Positions 42,023 to 50,455 of a DNA stretch of 64,000 nt are shown here, one piece after another. The stretch covers positions 62,001 to 126,000 of the forward strand of contig JAZNDW010000001.1 in assembly GCA_045588245.1 (NCBI GenBank), given 5' to 3'. Below the pieces are notes generated by a model. The model was not told the DNA's origin, made no database searches, and saw only the letters and a list, made by a program, of their open reading frames with translations. Within the stretch, counting starts at the first letter, position 1, and each line of letters opens with the position of its first letter. The translations under genes and the position numbers were made by a program. The stretch comes from DTU064 sp045588245 (lineage in GTDB: Bacteria; Bacillota; Clostridia; Oscillospirales; CAG-272).

Positions 42023-42053
42023 AAAGGATGCAGAAACCTCTGCATCCTTTTTG
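42023..42053 (+). terminator. Terminator of the DUF11 gene
   Basis: AAGGATGCAGA / TCTGCATCCTT with AACC loop and T-run, just after the stop codon. Confidence 0.9.
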
Positions 42054-42074
42054 TTTATAAATGGTATAGATACG

Positions 42075-42106
42075 TCAAAAACTCCGCCAAATGGCGGAGT
42101 TTTTGC
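42075..42106 (-). terminator. Terminator of the Cys-rich protein gene
   Basis: AAAACTCCGCC / GGCGGAGTTTT with AAAT loop, 20 bp downstream of the minus-strand Cys-rich gene. It forms a tandem with the terminator of the convergent gene. Confidence 0.85.
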
Positions 42107-42126
42107 GTTTTTTGTTTATTGTGTCA

Positions 42127-42972
42127 TCATCCGCAACCGCATCCGCGGCCGCCATGACCTATTGACTGTCCGCTATCCTGAGAAGCGAACGAGGGCGGAT
42201 AAAATTCGTTCACGGGGAACGACATTGAACGGAAGAGTGCGCAAGGATCGTCTTCCTCGGGGCTTACACATTCTTTATCGGGAACGGTGTATTCCGTTGC
42301 GTTGATCAGGTACTGAGCAGGACGCTCGATCCTTACAACGGAGAAGAATCCGAGCGACACTACAAGGAAGCGCTCGCCGTCCGTATCAGCAAGATTTCCG
42401 TTGAAGTCTGACGCAACCTCGCCGGGAATATCGTCGAGCGAGCAACAGCAACAGCAGCACGTTGTAGGTTCAACGATCTTTGAACTGAGTATGACGGGGT
42501 CGACAGTTTCAAGCACTGCAACGGGCAAATTCGTATTCACGCGGTTGCCCGAAAGGTTCGGGCGGCGGCAAAGATTATCTTCAAAAGGATCGCTCTTGAA
42601 TATGCTCACGTTTCCTTCGGAAGCAAAGAGTATGACGCGCTTTTCAACGACAGCGATACCGACAAGCTCTTGGGGCATACCGTTGCAGCATACCTCAACG
42701 GTTACCTTCACGTACATTCTTATATTGATCTGATAAAAGCCACGGTTGAACGGCACGGCGTTGACATCAAGTGTTGCCCATACGATCTCTGCTTTTTTCG
42801 TACGGACAGACTGCGTTCGGGAAATGAGCTCCTGTCCGAAATCGGTCAGGTAGACTTTTACATCTTCAAAGCAGTCTTTATCTCTGCATGAATCAAGCAC
42901 TCTATAGGTGTCTATGCATACAGTCTCGCGGCCGCAAGACTGATTTGCAGAATTATTTCTGTTCTCAGGCAT
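42127..42972 (-). CDS. Cysteine-rich protein of unknown function (possible spore protein)
   Basis: The frame is open to 43098; I choose the ATG at 42972 behind AAGGAGG (281 residues). There is no signal peptide. The N-terminal half (about 15-160) contains TYRVLDSCRDKDCFEDVKVYL and PFNRGFYQINIRMYV, which I remember as a conserved block in spore-forming Clostridia. Then comes a run of six cysteines (TTCCCCCC), a second domain, and a GGRGCGCG tail. High Cys content without export fits spore coat or cortex proteins, but that is inference. It converges with the leaderless DUF11 gene. Confidence 0.75.
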   Translation of the reverse strand: MPENRNNSANQSCGRETVCIDTYRVLDSCRDKDCFEDVKVYLTDFGQELISRTQSVRTKKAEIVWATLDVNAVPFNRGFYQINIRMYVKVTVEVCCNGMPQELVGIAVVEKRVILFASEGNVSIFKSDPFEDNLCRRPNLSGNRVNTNLPVAVLETVDPVILSSKIVEPTTCCCCCCSLDDIPGEVASDFNGNLADTDGERFLVVSLGFFSVVRIERPAQYLINATEYTVPDKECVSPEEDDPCALFRSMSFPVNEFYPPSFASQDSGQSIGHGGRGCGCG

Positions 42973-43067
42973 GGAGAAGCATTCCTCCTTATAAAATAAA
43001 GCGACGTTGTTTGTTTCGCTTTCAATTTCATAATATGCCATAGCGTAATATATCGACACAAAAAAGA

Positions 43068-43094
43068 AAAGAGGCTTTTGCCTCTTTCCTTTTC
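43068..43094 (-). terminator. Short terminator after the P-loop protein gene
   Basis: AAAGAGGC / GCCTCTTT with TTTT loop, T-rich on the minus strand. Confidence 0.65.
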
Positions 43095-43104
43095 GCACTT
43101 GAAA

Positions 43105-43512
43105 TTATATGTACTTTTTCATTGTATCGGTTGCATCAGCTGCATCGATGGTCGATGTGATGATAAAATTGATACCGTGAGTATTCGAAAAAGCGTAAAG
43201 CTCGTCAAGCAGCATATCGAACGCTGCTTTATCCTCTCTGCAGATCTTGAGCGCGGAATCTATAAAGAGATCCGTTACGTCGTGATTGCTTGCATAAATA
43301 CCTGCGACGAAGCCGAAAAGGGACTGCGCATCGTATATAGAATAATCGTCAGCGGCGATAAGTCTGCACTGATACTTTATATCATAGCGAAGCTTATCGG
43401 ACTTTTCAATGCAAACTACCGAGCCTTTTGACGTGTCGGTTGCCTTGTTTACCATTTCGATGAGCTGCTTAGTTTTTCCGGTCCCCTTAAGACCGATAAT
43501 CAATTTTAACAT
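43105..43512 (-). CDS. Small P-loop ATP-binding protein
   Basis: The 135 residue protein begins with a Walker A motif (IIGLKGTGKTK, about 5-15). A Walker-B-like hydrophobic strand precedes DELYAFS near residue 108, and the C terminus has a sensor-like IITSTIDAAD strand. Proteins of this size are often labelled PilT-like in Clostridia without evidence. Its role is unknown. AGGAG precedes the ATG. Confidence 0.78.
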   Translation of the reverse strand: MLKLIIGLKGTGKTKQLIEMVNKATDTSKGSVVCIEKSDKLRYDIKYQCRLIAADDYSIYDAQSLFGFVAGIYASNHDVTDLFIDSALKICREDKAAFDMLLDELYAFSNTHGINFIITSTIDAADATDTMKKYI

Positions 43513-43636
43513 TAAATTCCTCCGTTTTGACTGCTGTTATGCTTTACTATATCATGTTTAATTCATTATAACATGAAACAGCTCCGACTTTCAACAGTCA
43601 TTTTATATTTGATACAATATTTTCGGTAAATTATAC

Positions 43637-44980
43637 TTAAAGTGATGCAATTCTGTCCTCGAGAGCCGATTTCATGTCCTCATAACCGGGTTTCCCGAGA
43701 AGAGCAAACATATTCTTCTTATAGCTTTCAACACCGGGCTGATCGAAGGGGTTAACGCCAAGAATATAACCGGAAACGGCACAGGCAAGCTCAAAGAAGT
43801 ATATCAGCTCACCAAGGCTCGCCTCGCTTCTGTCGGGTGTTTCAAGGACGATATTAGGCACGCCGCCGTCAACGTGAGCAAGGAGCGTTCCGAGCATAGC
43901 GGTATGGTTGATCTCGTCTATCTGACGTTCTGCGATAAAGTTGAGTCCGTCGATATTTTCAGGATCGAACGGTACGGCGTAAGTATCGCTCGGATTCTTG
44001 ATATCGAGAACAGTTTCAAAGAGGTTACGGTTTCCGTCCTGAACGAACTGACCGAGAGAATGAAGGTCAGTGGAAAAGATAACGGAGGAAGGATAAATGC
44101 CCTTTCCGTCCTTGCCTTCGCTTTCGCCGTAAAGCTGCTTCCACCATTCGGAAAGCATGGCGGTAGCGGGCTCATAGCTTACGAGGATCTCTGTATCCTT
44201 GCCGCGGCGGTTGAGAATATTGCGCAGAGCCGCATACTGCAGGCATGCGTTTTCTTCGTAGGGTTTGTTCGTGTATTCTTCTCTTGCGGAGGCGGCACCT
44301 GCCATAAGAGCGTCGATGTCGATCCCCGCAACGGCGATGGGCAAAAGACCGACGGCTGTGAGAACGGAGAAACGTCCGCCGATATCATCAGGCACAACGA
44401 AAGTTTCGTATCCCGTTTTGTCTGCAAAGCTCTTGAGAGTTCCGCGAGCGCGGTCAGTCGTTGCGAAGATTCTCTTCTTCGCTTCTTCCTCGCCGTACTT
44501 TTTGTTCATCATATCACGGAAGATACGGAACGCGATAGCGGGCTCCGTTGTCGTTCCAGATTTTGATACGACGTTCACGCAAACGTCTTTTCCCTCGCAG
44601 ATACGAAGGAGCTCTACGATAGCGGAGGAGCTGATGTTATTGCCCGCAAAGTAGATTTCGGGCGTATCCTTCGGAAGTGCGTTATAGTTATTTGACTTAA
44701 CGTATTCGATAACGGCGCGTGCTCCGAGGTATGAGCCACCGATACCGATAACGATAAAGACGTCGCACATATCCTTGATGCGCTCCGCTGCCGCTTTGAT
44801 GCGTGCAAATTCTTCCTTATCATAGTTAACGGGCAGGTCTACCCAGCCGAGAAAATCGTTGCCGGGGCCGTTTTTTGCTTTTACGGTCGCAAGCGCCGCT
44901 TCGGCTGTATTCTTCATATAACCGATCTCGTGCTGCGAGACGAACTGACTTACAAATTTTTTGTTGAGATTGATGCTCAT
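43637..44980 (-). CDS. pgi: Glucose-6-phosphate isomerase
   Basis: The 447 residue protein is the short bacterial PGI typical of Firmicutes. IGIGGSYLGARA, NVVSKSGTTTEPAIAFR, the DIGGRFSVLTAVG segment and the GVESYKKNMFALLG C terminus with the catalytic Lys are present. It interconverts glucose 6-phosphate and fructose 6-phosphate. It is a single gene; its 5' untranslated region carries a small GCCGC/GCGGC hairpin (45001-45014). Confidence 0.97.
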   Translation of the reverse strand: MSINLNKKFVSQFVSQHEIGYMKNTAEAALATVKAKNGPGNDFLGWVDLPVNYDKEEFARIKAAAERIKDMCDVFIVIGIGGSYLGARAVIEYVKSNNYNALPKDTPEIYFAGNNISSSAIVELLRICEGKDVCVNVVSKSGTTTEPAIAFRIFRDMMNKKYGEEEAKKRIFATTDRARGTLKSFADKTGYETFVVPDDIGGRFSVLTAVGLLPIAVAGIDIDALMAGAASAREEYTNKPYEENACLQYAALRNILNRRGKDTEILVSYEPATAMLSEWWKQLYGESEGKDGKGIYPSSVIFSTDLHSLGQFVQDGNRNLFETVLDIKNPSDTYAVPFDPENIDGLNFIAERQIDEINHTAMLGTLLAHVDGGVPNIVLETPDRSEASLGELIYFFELACAVSGYILGVNPFDQPGVESYKKNMFALLGKPGYEDMKSALEDRIASL

Positions 44981-45108
44981 TTTATATGCCTTTCATTTTT
45001 GCCGCAGTTGCGGCTTCTATTATTTATAAATACAGTATAAATATCAACTGATACTTACCTATTAGTATACAATACTTTTTTGTTTTTTTCAATAAGAGTT
45101 TTATTTAT

Positions 45109-46326
45109 TTACGAAAGAAGTCCCAAAAGAATTTTATAAACGACGCCGAAGTATCCTATTTTCTGAACGTCAGCTGCAGCTGTTACCGTAATCTCGCCTA
45201 TCACCTCGCCGTCGATCGTGTACGTGACCGTGCCAACTGAATCTCCCGCTTTGACGGGGGCTGCAACGCTTGGCAACAGCGTGATATTTTCTGTGACGTT
45301 TTTCTCCTGTCCTTTTTTCAGCACAGCGGAGAACGGTCCGTACTCCGCTGTAACGGAGTCCTCCACACCGCCCGTTACGGGAATGCTTCCCGCCTCACCG
45401 CCTTCGCTTGTGTAGACAGAAAAATTGGCAAAGCCATAATCAAGCAACGTTTTTGCGGCTTCATTGCGAACATCGCGCGTCGGTGATCCCATGATAACGG
45501 CGATCAGCGACATTCCGTCGCGGTTTGCCGTTGCGGAGATGCAGAAACCTGCTTTTGACGTTGAGCCCGTTTTCAGTCCCGTAGCTCCTCTGTAAAAGCG
45601 GACGAGTCTGTTCGTGTTCGTCAGCCCGAACGCGCCGCCGCGGATTGAATCCATCCACGTCGTTGTAAATTTGAAGATCTCGGGGTGATTTGTAATCAGC
45701 TCTTTTGACATGATTGCAATATCTCTTGCGCTGGTCAGATGCGTTTCTGCATCGGGCGCATCGTCAAGTCCGTTTGTGTTGACGAAATGCGTGTTTTTCA
45801 TGCCAAGCTCGGCGGCGCGCGCGTTCATTTGTCCGACAAAAGCTTCCTCGCTCCCTGCAACGTGCTCCGCGAGAGCCACTGTTGCATCGTTTGCAGACGC
45901 AATAATAACACATTTGAGCATCTCCTCAACGCTCATTTGCTCGCCCGGTTCAAGATATACCTGCGAGCCGCCCATTGATGCCGCATATTCACTGACGCAC
46001 ACCGTATCCGTCATCGACAGTTTACCTGACTTTATCGCCTCCATAACGAGCAGAATAGACATTATTTTTGTCACGGATGCCGGCGCTAACGCTTCATCGG
46101 CATTCGACTCGTAAAGCACTTGACCTGTCGATGCTTCCATCAGAATACAGCTTTTCGCGTCAAGCGACAGCGACACGGTAACAGCCCCGTCAAGCGATGT
46201 TACAACGCCTTCCTCGTCAATCGGTGTAACGGTATCTTCCCCGTCCTCCGCAGATACGGCAAGCGTGGAAAAAAGCGTAAAAACCGCGATCATAACTGCA
46301 ACTATCCTACATTTGATCTTACTCAT
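45109..46326 (-). CDS. dacF: D-alanyl-D-alanine carboxypeptidase (DacF/PBP5 type)
   Basis: The 405 residue protein has a signal peptide (1-26) and the three serine-peptidase motifs of S11 enzymes: SVTK (84-87), SAND, and KTGST. A C-terminal beta domain (about 290-380) and a hydrophobic, Leu-rich end (FGVVYKILLGLLS) follow, which may tether it to the membrane. It removes the terminal D-Ala from peptidoglycan stem peptides outside the cell. The dacF name is by similarity of type; vegetative and sporulation forms cannot be told apart. Confidence 0.93.
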   Translation of the reverse strand: MSKIKCRIVAVMIAVFTLFSTLAVSAEDGEDTVTPIDEEGVVTSLDGAVTVSLSLDAKSCILMEASTGQVLYESNADEALAPASVTKIMSILLVMEAIKSGKLSMTDTVCVSEYAASMGGSQVYLEPGEQMSVEEMLKCVIIASANDATVALAEHVAGSEEAFVGQMNARAAELGMKNTHFVNTNGLDDAPDAETHLTSARDIAIMSKELITNHPEIFKFTTTWMDSIRGGAFGLTNTNRLVRFYRGATGLKTGSTSKAGFCISATANRDGMSLIAVIMGSPTRDVRNEAAKTLLDYGFANFSVYTSEGGEAGSIPVTGGVEDSVTAEYGPFSAVLKKGQEKNVTENITLLPSVAAPVKAGDSVGTVTYTIDGEVIGEITVTAAADVQKIGYFGVVYKILLGLLS

Positions 46327-46387
46327 ATAAAGCTCCCCGAAATAAATAATTCCGTTAAATTATATGAGAACAAACATACGAATATAA

Positions 46388-46426
46388 CAAAAAAAAGACG
46401 GAACTGTTCGTTCCGTCTTTTTTGTT
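46388..46426 (-). terminator. Terminator after the DUF4430 lipoprotein gene
   Basis: AAAGACGGAAC / GTTCCGTCTTT with TGTTC loop, T-rich on both strands. Confidence 0.87.
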
Positions 46427-46431
46427 AATGA

Positions 46432-46950
46432 TTATTCTTCAGGTGCTTCGTAGTCGTCTTCGCTTGCGCTTGTGAGCGTAAATACGATCTTGTCGCCGTC
46501 ATTTACGTAGTTTGTTGCAGCTCTGCCGGAGGTAGGTTCAACACCGTTGATAGTATATGTCCAGAAGAATACGAGAGTCTTGCCCTCTTCATCCTTGCCT
46601 GTGAATCCACCGTAATTGTTAACGGACGTTACGGATGCTTCATTGGAATCAAGGGTGTAGTCAAGAGCATACTCAACAGCGGCATTCTTGAATACGTCAA
46701 GAACGCTTACCTGTGCGCCTTCTTCATAGGCGATCTCAACACCGACATCATTTAGGAACGTACGGTCTTCAGCAGGAATGATAAAGTCAGGATCATCGGC
46801 ATGTGCATTGTACTGATATGTAACGTAATCGTCGCCAAGCTTAACACCGATTGTAACGTTCATTTTGCTCTTGCCGCAAGCGCAGAACATACTGCAGAGC
46901 ATAACTGCGAGCATAACGAGCGTCAAAACTTTGATTGTTGTCTTTTTCAT
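46432..46950 (-). CDS. DUF4430 domain lipoprotein
   Basis: The start at 46950 is set by GGAGG 5 bp upstream (172 residues). The signal peptide ends in FCAC (lipidated Cys about 25). The mature part matches the DUF4430 pattern related to the C-terminal domain of transcobalamin-type proteins: VSVLDVFKNAA, NNYGGFTGKDEEGK, FWTYTINGVEPTSG, NYVNDGDKIVFTL. Such domains are surface ligand-binding or structural modules. Cobalamin binding would be interesting given the corrinoid genes at 30 kb, but there is no direct evidence. Confidence 0.82.
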   Translation of the reverse strand: MKKTTIKVLTLVMLAVMLCSMFCACGKSKMNVTIGVKLGDDYVTYQYNAHADDPDFIIPAEDRTFLNDVGVEIAYEEGAQVSVLDVFKNAAVEYALDYTLDSNEASVTSVNNYGGFTGKDEEGKTLVFFWTYTINGVEPTSGRAATNYVNDGDKIVFTLTSASEDDYEAPEE

Positions 46951-47092
46951 AAAAACCTCCACGGATTTCTATTATATGATACGATTATTATAATATAATC
47001 ATCAGCACGTGTCAAGCGGTTTTCACAAAATGAATGGCCGATCGAATTAATTTTTATGCAATCATACCACAGTGCTGTTTTCTCTTATTAAT

Positions 47093-47129
47093 GAAATATC
47101 CTCATGCGCGAGCGCATGAGGATATTTTA
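47093..47129 (-). terminator. Terminator after the class A PBP gene
   Basis: AATATCCTCATGCGC / GCATGAGGATATT long stem with short loop, 12 bp after the stop on the minus strand. Confidence 0.82.
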
Positions 47130-47138
47130 CGCATATTT

Positions 47139-49895
47139 TTATTCTGTCGGCTCTGTTGGCAAAACGGGCGCATCCACTGCTGCCGTTGATTCCTCGGGAG
47201 GAACTGTTGTTTCGGGCGGTGCCGTCGTTGTTTCGGGCGGTGCCGTCGTTTCGGGCGGTGCCGTTGTTTCGGGCGGTGCCGTTGTATCATTCACACCGAA
47301 CTGTGAAGTATCAAGTCCCGTAGCATTATCGTAATCATAATGCTCGTAACAGAATTTATTATACGGTTCTTCAACATCCGAAGCGCCGCAAAATTCTCCT
47401 TCTTTCAACAAATTTGCAAAGAAGGAAACACCCCACCAACCCGAAGGCTGTATTCCCATCGGCAGATCACGGTAAACGTACTGAGCGTCAGTTACGGTGA
47501 CCTCGATCGGGAAACTGCGTGAGTTAACCTTGATCAGCGATCTTTGTTCAATGTTGGCGGCACTGCAGTATTGGCTTGCCACACCGCCCGTCGTTACGTC
47601 ATAGTTTACCAAAACGTGAACGTCGCAGGCTTCCGTGGGAGCCGTATCAATTGTGAAGTATCCCGTTTGCGCGCGGTTTCCTCGGGGGTCAAGCGCACAC
47701 GCTTCTGTCATAAGCTTGCCTGAATCGGCACAGTACGTGCATTCGATAAGACCCGTCGCGTCTTCAAATTCACGCAAAACCGAATTGCCCGCCTTAGCAT
47801 CAGAAATGATCTCGTCATGCACGATCGTCATAACGCTGTCCCAAATCGTCATTGCAGGGTTGACGGAGAATCCCGACAAAGTCTGGTTTAGGTCGTAACC
47901 AAACCAAACACCGCACAGGTAGTAGGGCGTGTAGCCAATAAACCAGCGGTCATAGTCTGCGTTCGTTGTACCCGTTTTGCCTGCGATGTCGATATCTTCT
48001 TTAAGCGTGATCTTACGTCCCGTACCCGTGTCAACGACTGCTTCCATGAGCTTTGTCATGATACTTGCGGTCTGCTCGGAGAGAACGACCTCAGAGGGCT
48101 TATCCGTTGAGAGAACGACGTTTCCGTCTGCATCTGTAACGGAGATATATGTGCGGGAATAATTGTATACGCCGTCATTGGCAAAGATCTGATACGCTGC
48201 CGTCATTTCGCGTACGGTAACACCGTATGAAAGCTGACCCAATGCAAGCGGCGCTGCCGCTTTATCGGAAAATACTACGCCTGCTTCATTTTCATAGCTT
48301 TCAATAAGGCTGTCAATGTGGCATTTTTCTTTCAGGAATGTGAAGGACTCGTCAAGTCCAAGAAGCTGAAGCACCCGAACAGCAATCGTGTTTCTTGACT
48401 GACGAAGAGCTTCGTATACCGTTGTAAGTCCTGCGTATTTGCTGTTGGAGTTTCTCGGCCATGCTACCGCATCTTCAACGTTTTCGTAAACACCGAAGTT
48501 GACGGGAACGTCATCAAATACCGATCCCCAGGTTATAAGTCCCTTTTCTATTGCGGGAGCATATACGGACAAGGGCTTGATCGACGAACCGCACGGACGC
48601 GTTGACTGTGTTGCGCGGTTAAGCGTACGGCTCTGTGTTTTTTCGCCGCGTCCACCGACAAGCGCAAGCAAGTCACCCGTTGTCGGGTCAATGATCACGG
48701 CAGCAGACTGCGGCTGAATACCCGTTTCTCCTTTGGGGAAATAATCGTCATTAAGATAAACCGCCTCAAGCTTTTCCTGAATCACGGGATCCATAACGGT
48801 GTATATGTTCCAGCCTGCCGTATAAAGCTGCAGACTTGCAACCGTCGTTGTGACACCGTACTGCTCGGAATAATCCTCGATTATATCATTGATAACGGCG
48901 TCCGTATACCATGACGTAGTACCTGTCGAAGCAGTTGATGAATTCTCCGTCAGGACGAGCTCTTCATAGAAAGCTTCGTCAAACTCTTGCTGTGTGATTC
49001 TTCCCTGTTTAAGCATCGCCGTCAAAACGATTCTGCGTCTATCGGTATTTTCATCGGGATTGCGCTTCGGATCGTATTTATACGGGGATTTGGGGATCGC
49101 CGCAAGTGCCGCACATTCGTTAAGAGTCAGCTCGCTGATGTCTTTACCGAAATATGTCTGCGCCGCACTCTGAACACCGATACAGTTCTGCGAAAAACTG
49201 ATAATGTTCAGGTACATCGTTATAATCTCTTCTTTACTGTACGATTTTTCAAGGTTGATGGCTCGAAGGACCTCCTGGACCTTACGTTGGATCGTAAAAT
49301 CATCGTCCTTTGTTGCGTTCTTTACGAGCTGCTGAGTGATGGTCGATCCTCCGAAGGTATCCTTCAGGTGAAGCACCTCGTTCACCGCCGCAGCCGCAGT
49401 GCGGTACCAGTCAACTCCGTTGTGCGTCCAGAAACGTTCGTCTTCAATGGAAATAAACGCATCAACGAGATGGTTCGGGAAGTCGGTGTAATCTGCCCAA
49501 ATCGAATACTCTTCTCCTGCGAGCACCTGGTCATCAATAGCAACAGCCGTACCGACACGATTCTCGCGGTCGGTATAGTCCATGTAATAAAGCTGTGACG
49601 TTTTGTCGGTTGACGTTACGATAAGATTATGATCAAAGGTCGGGTCGATATTGTTGTTTATATATACGGCAAAAGCCGTGACAACGATAATTCCCGTTAC
49701 GGCAATAATCAGCAAAAGCGTGATAACAACGTCAAGTATGATCGCAAATATCGAATAGATAACCTTGAGAACAATGCCGAGCGCATAGATGAGCTCTCTG
49801 CCCCAACTTACGTTACCGTACTGCTTTTCGAGATATGCGAGCAGACGTTTCATAAAAACGGGTAATTTGGAATCATGTTTGTTTTCTCCTGTCAT
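47139..49895 (-). CDS. ponA: Class A penicillin-binding protein (PBP1A type)
   Basis: The 918 residue protein has a cytoplasmic start, one membrane segment (about 50-75), a glycosyltransferase domain (about 125-300: EDERFWTHNGVD, GGSTITQQLVKN, KSYSKEEIITMYLN) and a transpeptidase domain (SSIKPLS with the active serine, SRN, KTGTT). The C terminus is a repeat of PPETTA units ending in acidic residues, like wall-spanning linkers. It makes and cross-links peptidoglycan outside the membrane. The gene is alone between a terminator and a divergent gene. Confidence 0.95.
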   Translation of the reverse strand: MTGENKHDSKLPVFMKRLLAYLEKQYGNVSWGRELIYALGIVLKVIYSIFAIILDVVITLLLIIAVTGIIVVTAFAVYINNNIDPTFDHNLIVTSTDKTSQLYYMDYTDRENRVGTAVAIDDQVLAGEEYSIWADYTDFPNHLVDAFISIEDERFWTHNGVDWYRTAAAAVNEVLHLKDTFGGSTITQQLVKNATKDDDFTIQRKVQEVLRAINLEKSYSKEEIITMYLNIISFSQNCIGVQSAAQTYFGKDISELTLNECAALAAIPKSPYKYDPKRNPDENTDRRRIVLTAMLKQGRITQQEFDEAFYEELVLTENSSTASTGTTSWYTDAVINDIIEDYSEQYGVTTTVASLQLYTAGWNIYTVMDPVIQEKLEAVYLNDDYFPKGETGIQPQSAAVIIDPTTGDLLALVGGRGEKTQSRTLNRATQSTRPCGSSIKPLSVYAPAIEKGLITWGSVFDDVPVNFGVYENVEDAVAWPRNSNSKYAGLTTVYEALRQSRNTIAVRVLQLLGLDESFTFLKEKCHIDSLIESYENEAGVVFSDKAAAPLALGQLSYGVTVREMTAAYQIFANDGVYNYSRTYISVTDADGNVVLSTDKPSEVVLSEQTASIMTKLMEAVVDTGTGRKITLKEDIDIAGKTGTTNADYDRWFIGYTPYYLCGVWFGYDLNQTLSGFSVNPAMTIWDSVMTIVHDEIISDAKAGNSVLREFEDATGLIECTYCADSGKLMTEACALDPRGNRAQTGYFTIDTAPTEACDVHVLVNYDVTTGGVASQYCSAANIEQRSLIKVNSRSFPIEVTVTDAQYVYRDLPMGIQPSGWWGVSFFANLLKEGEFCGASDVEEPYNKFCYEHYDYDNATGLDTSQFGVNDTTAPPETTAPPETTAPPETTTAPPETTVPPEESTAAVDAPVLPTEPTE
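47205..47292 (-). repeat. Tandem repeat coding for PPETTA units
   Basis: About four imperfect copies of an 18-21 bp unit (core TTTCGGGCGGTGCCGT in plus-strand reading) encode the C-terminal PPETTA repeats of the class A PBP. Copy number is likely to vary between strains. Confidence 0.8.
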
Positions 49896-50020
49896 GCCCG
49901 TACCTCCTTTTCGTTTTAATTAGTGTTAGTATAACCTAAACTTTTGAATAATTTATTAATGGATGAGGATAATAGTGTATAGGAATAAAAAATATTTATA
50001 TTTTGATAAGGTTTTACATT

Positions 50021-50452
50021 ATGATAAACACAACTTACAACGTTTTTTCACGCGGTGGCGTTAAAAAATGCGTAATGATGTCCGCTGTGCTCGCCTTATT
50101 TTTACTGAGCTTAGGGTTGATCCGCATATTATGCCTGTCCGACGTAAGCGTGCCGACGGAAAACGAGGCGAGTTCTTCTCTCCACGGCGCAAACGGCGGC
50201 ACAACGGCTGACGGCAGCATCGATACCGACGATGCTAAGGAAGTTTTTTCACCGACCGCATCTCAAAAATATTACACCGTGCGTGAGCATTACGGGATGA
50301 TCGGCATTTTCCCCGAAGGCGAGAGCACGCCTGAACGTGTGCTCCCTGTTTATGTTTTTACGCTTCCCAAAGAAACTGCGGAAAAGCTGACGGCTGGGAT
50401 ATATTGCGATGAGGAAATGCTTCACGCTCTGATCGAAGCTTTCACAAGCTGA
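50021..50452 (+). CDS. Small membrane-anchored protein with BofC-like C terminus
   Basis: The ATG at 50021 is preferred over the in-frame TTG at 50003 (143 residues). One membrane segment (about 20-40) is followed by a Ser/Gly/Thr-rich linker and a roughly 65 residue domain with YYTVREHYGMIGIFPEGE, LPVYVFTLP and GIYCDEEMLHALIEAF. This pattern is common in Clostridia and resembles the C-terminal domain of BofC. The domain should lie outside the membrane. The function is unknown; it is convergent with dnaE, 3 bp away. Confidence 0.75.
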   Translation: MINTTYNVFSRGGVKKCVMMSAVLALFLLSLGLIRILCLSDVSVPTENEASSSLHGANGGTTADGSIDTDDAKEVFSPTASQKYYTVREHYGMIGIFPEGESTPERVLPVYVFTLPKETAEKLTAGIYCDEEMLHALIEAFTS

Positions 50453-50455
50453 CGT

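Noticed and set aside
46432..46950. DUF4430 lipoprotein as a cobalamin uptake protein for the corrinoid operon
   Set aside because: The domain alone does not show B12 binding, and the gene is 15 kb away without transporter genes.
47205..47292. Tandem repeat considered as a CRISPR-like array
   Set aside because: The units are contiguous without spacers and simply encode PPETTA repeats of the PBP.
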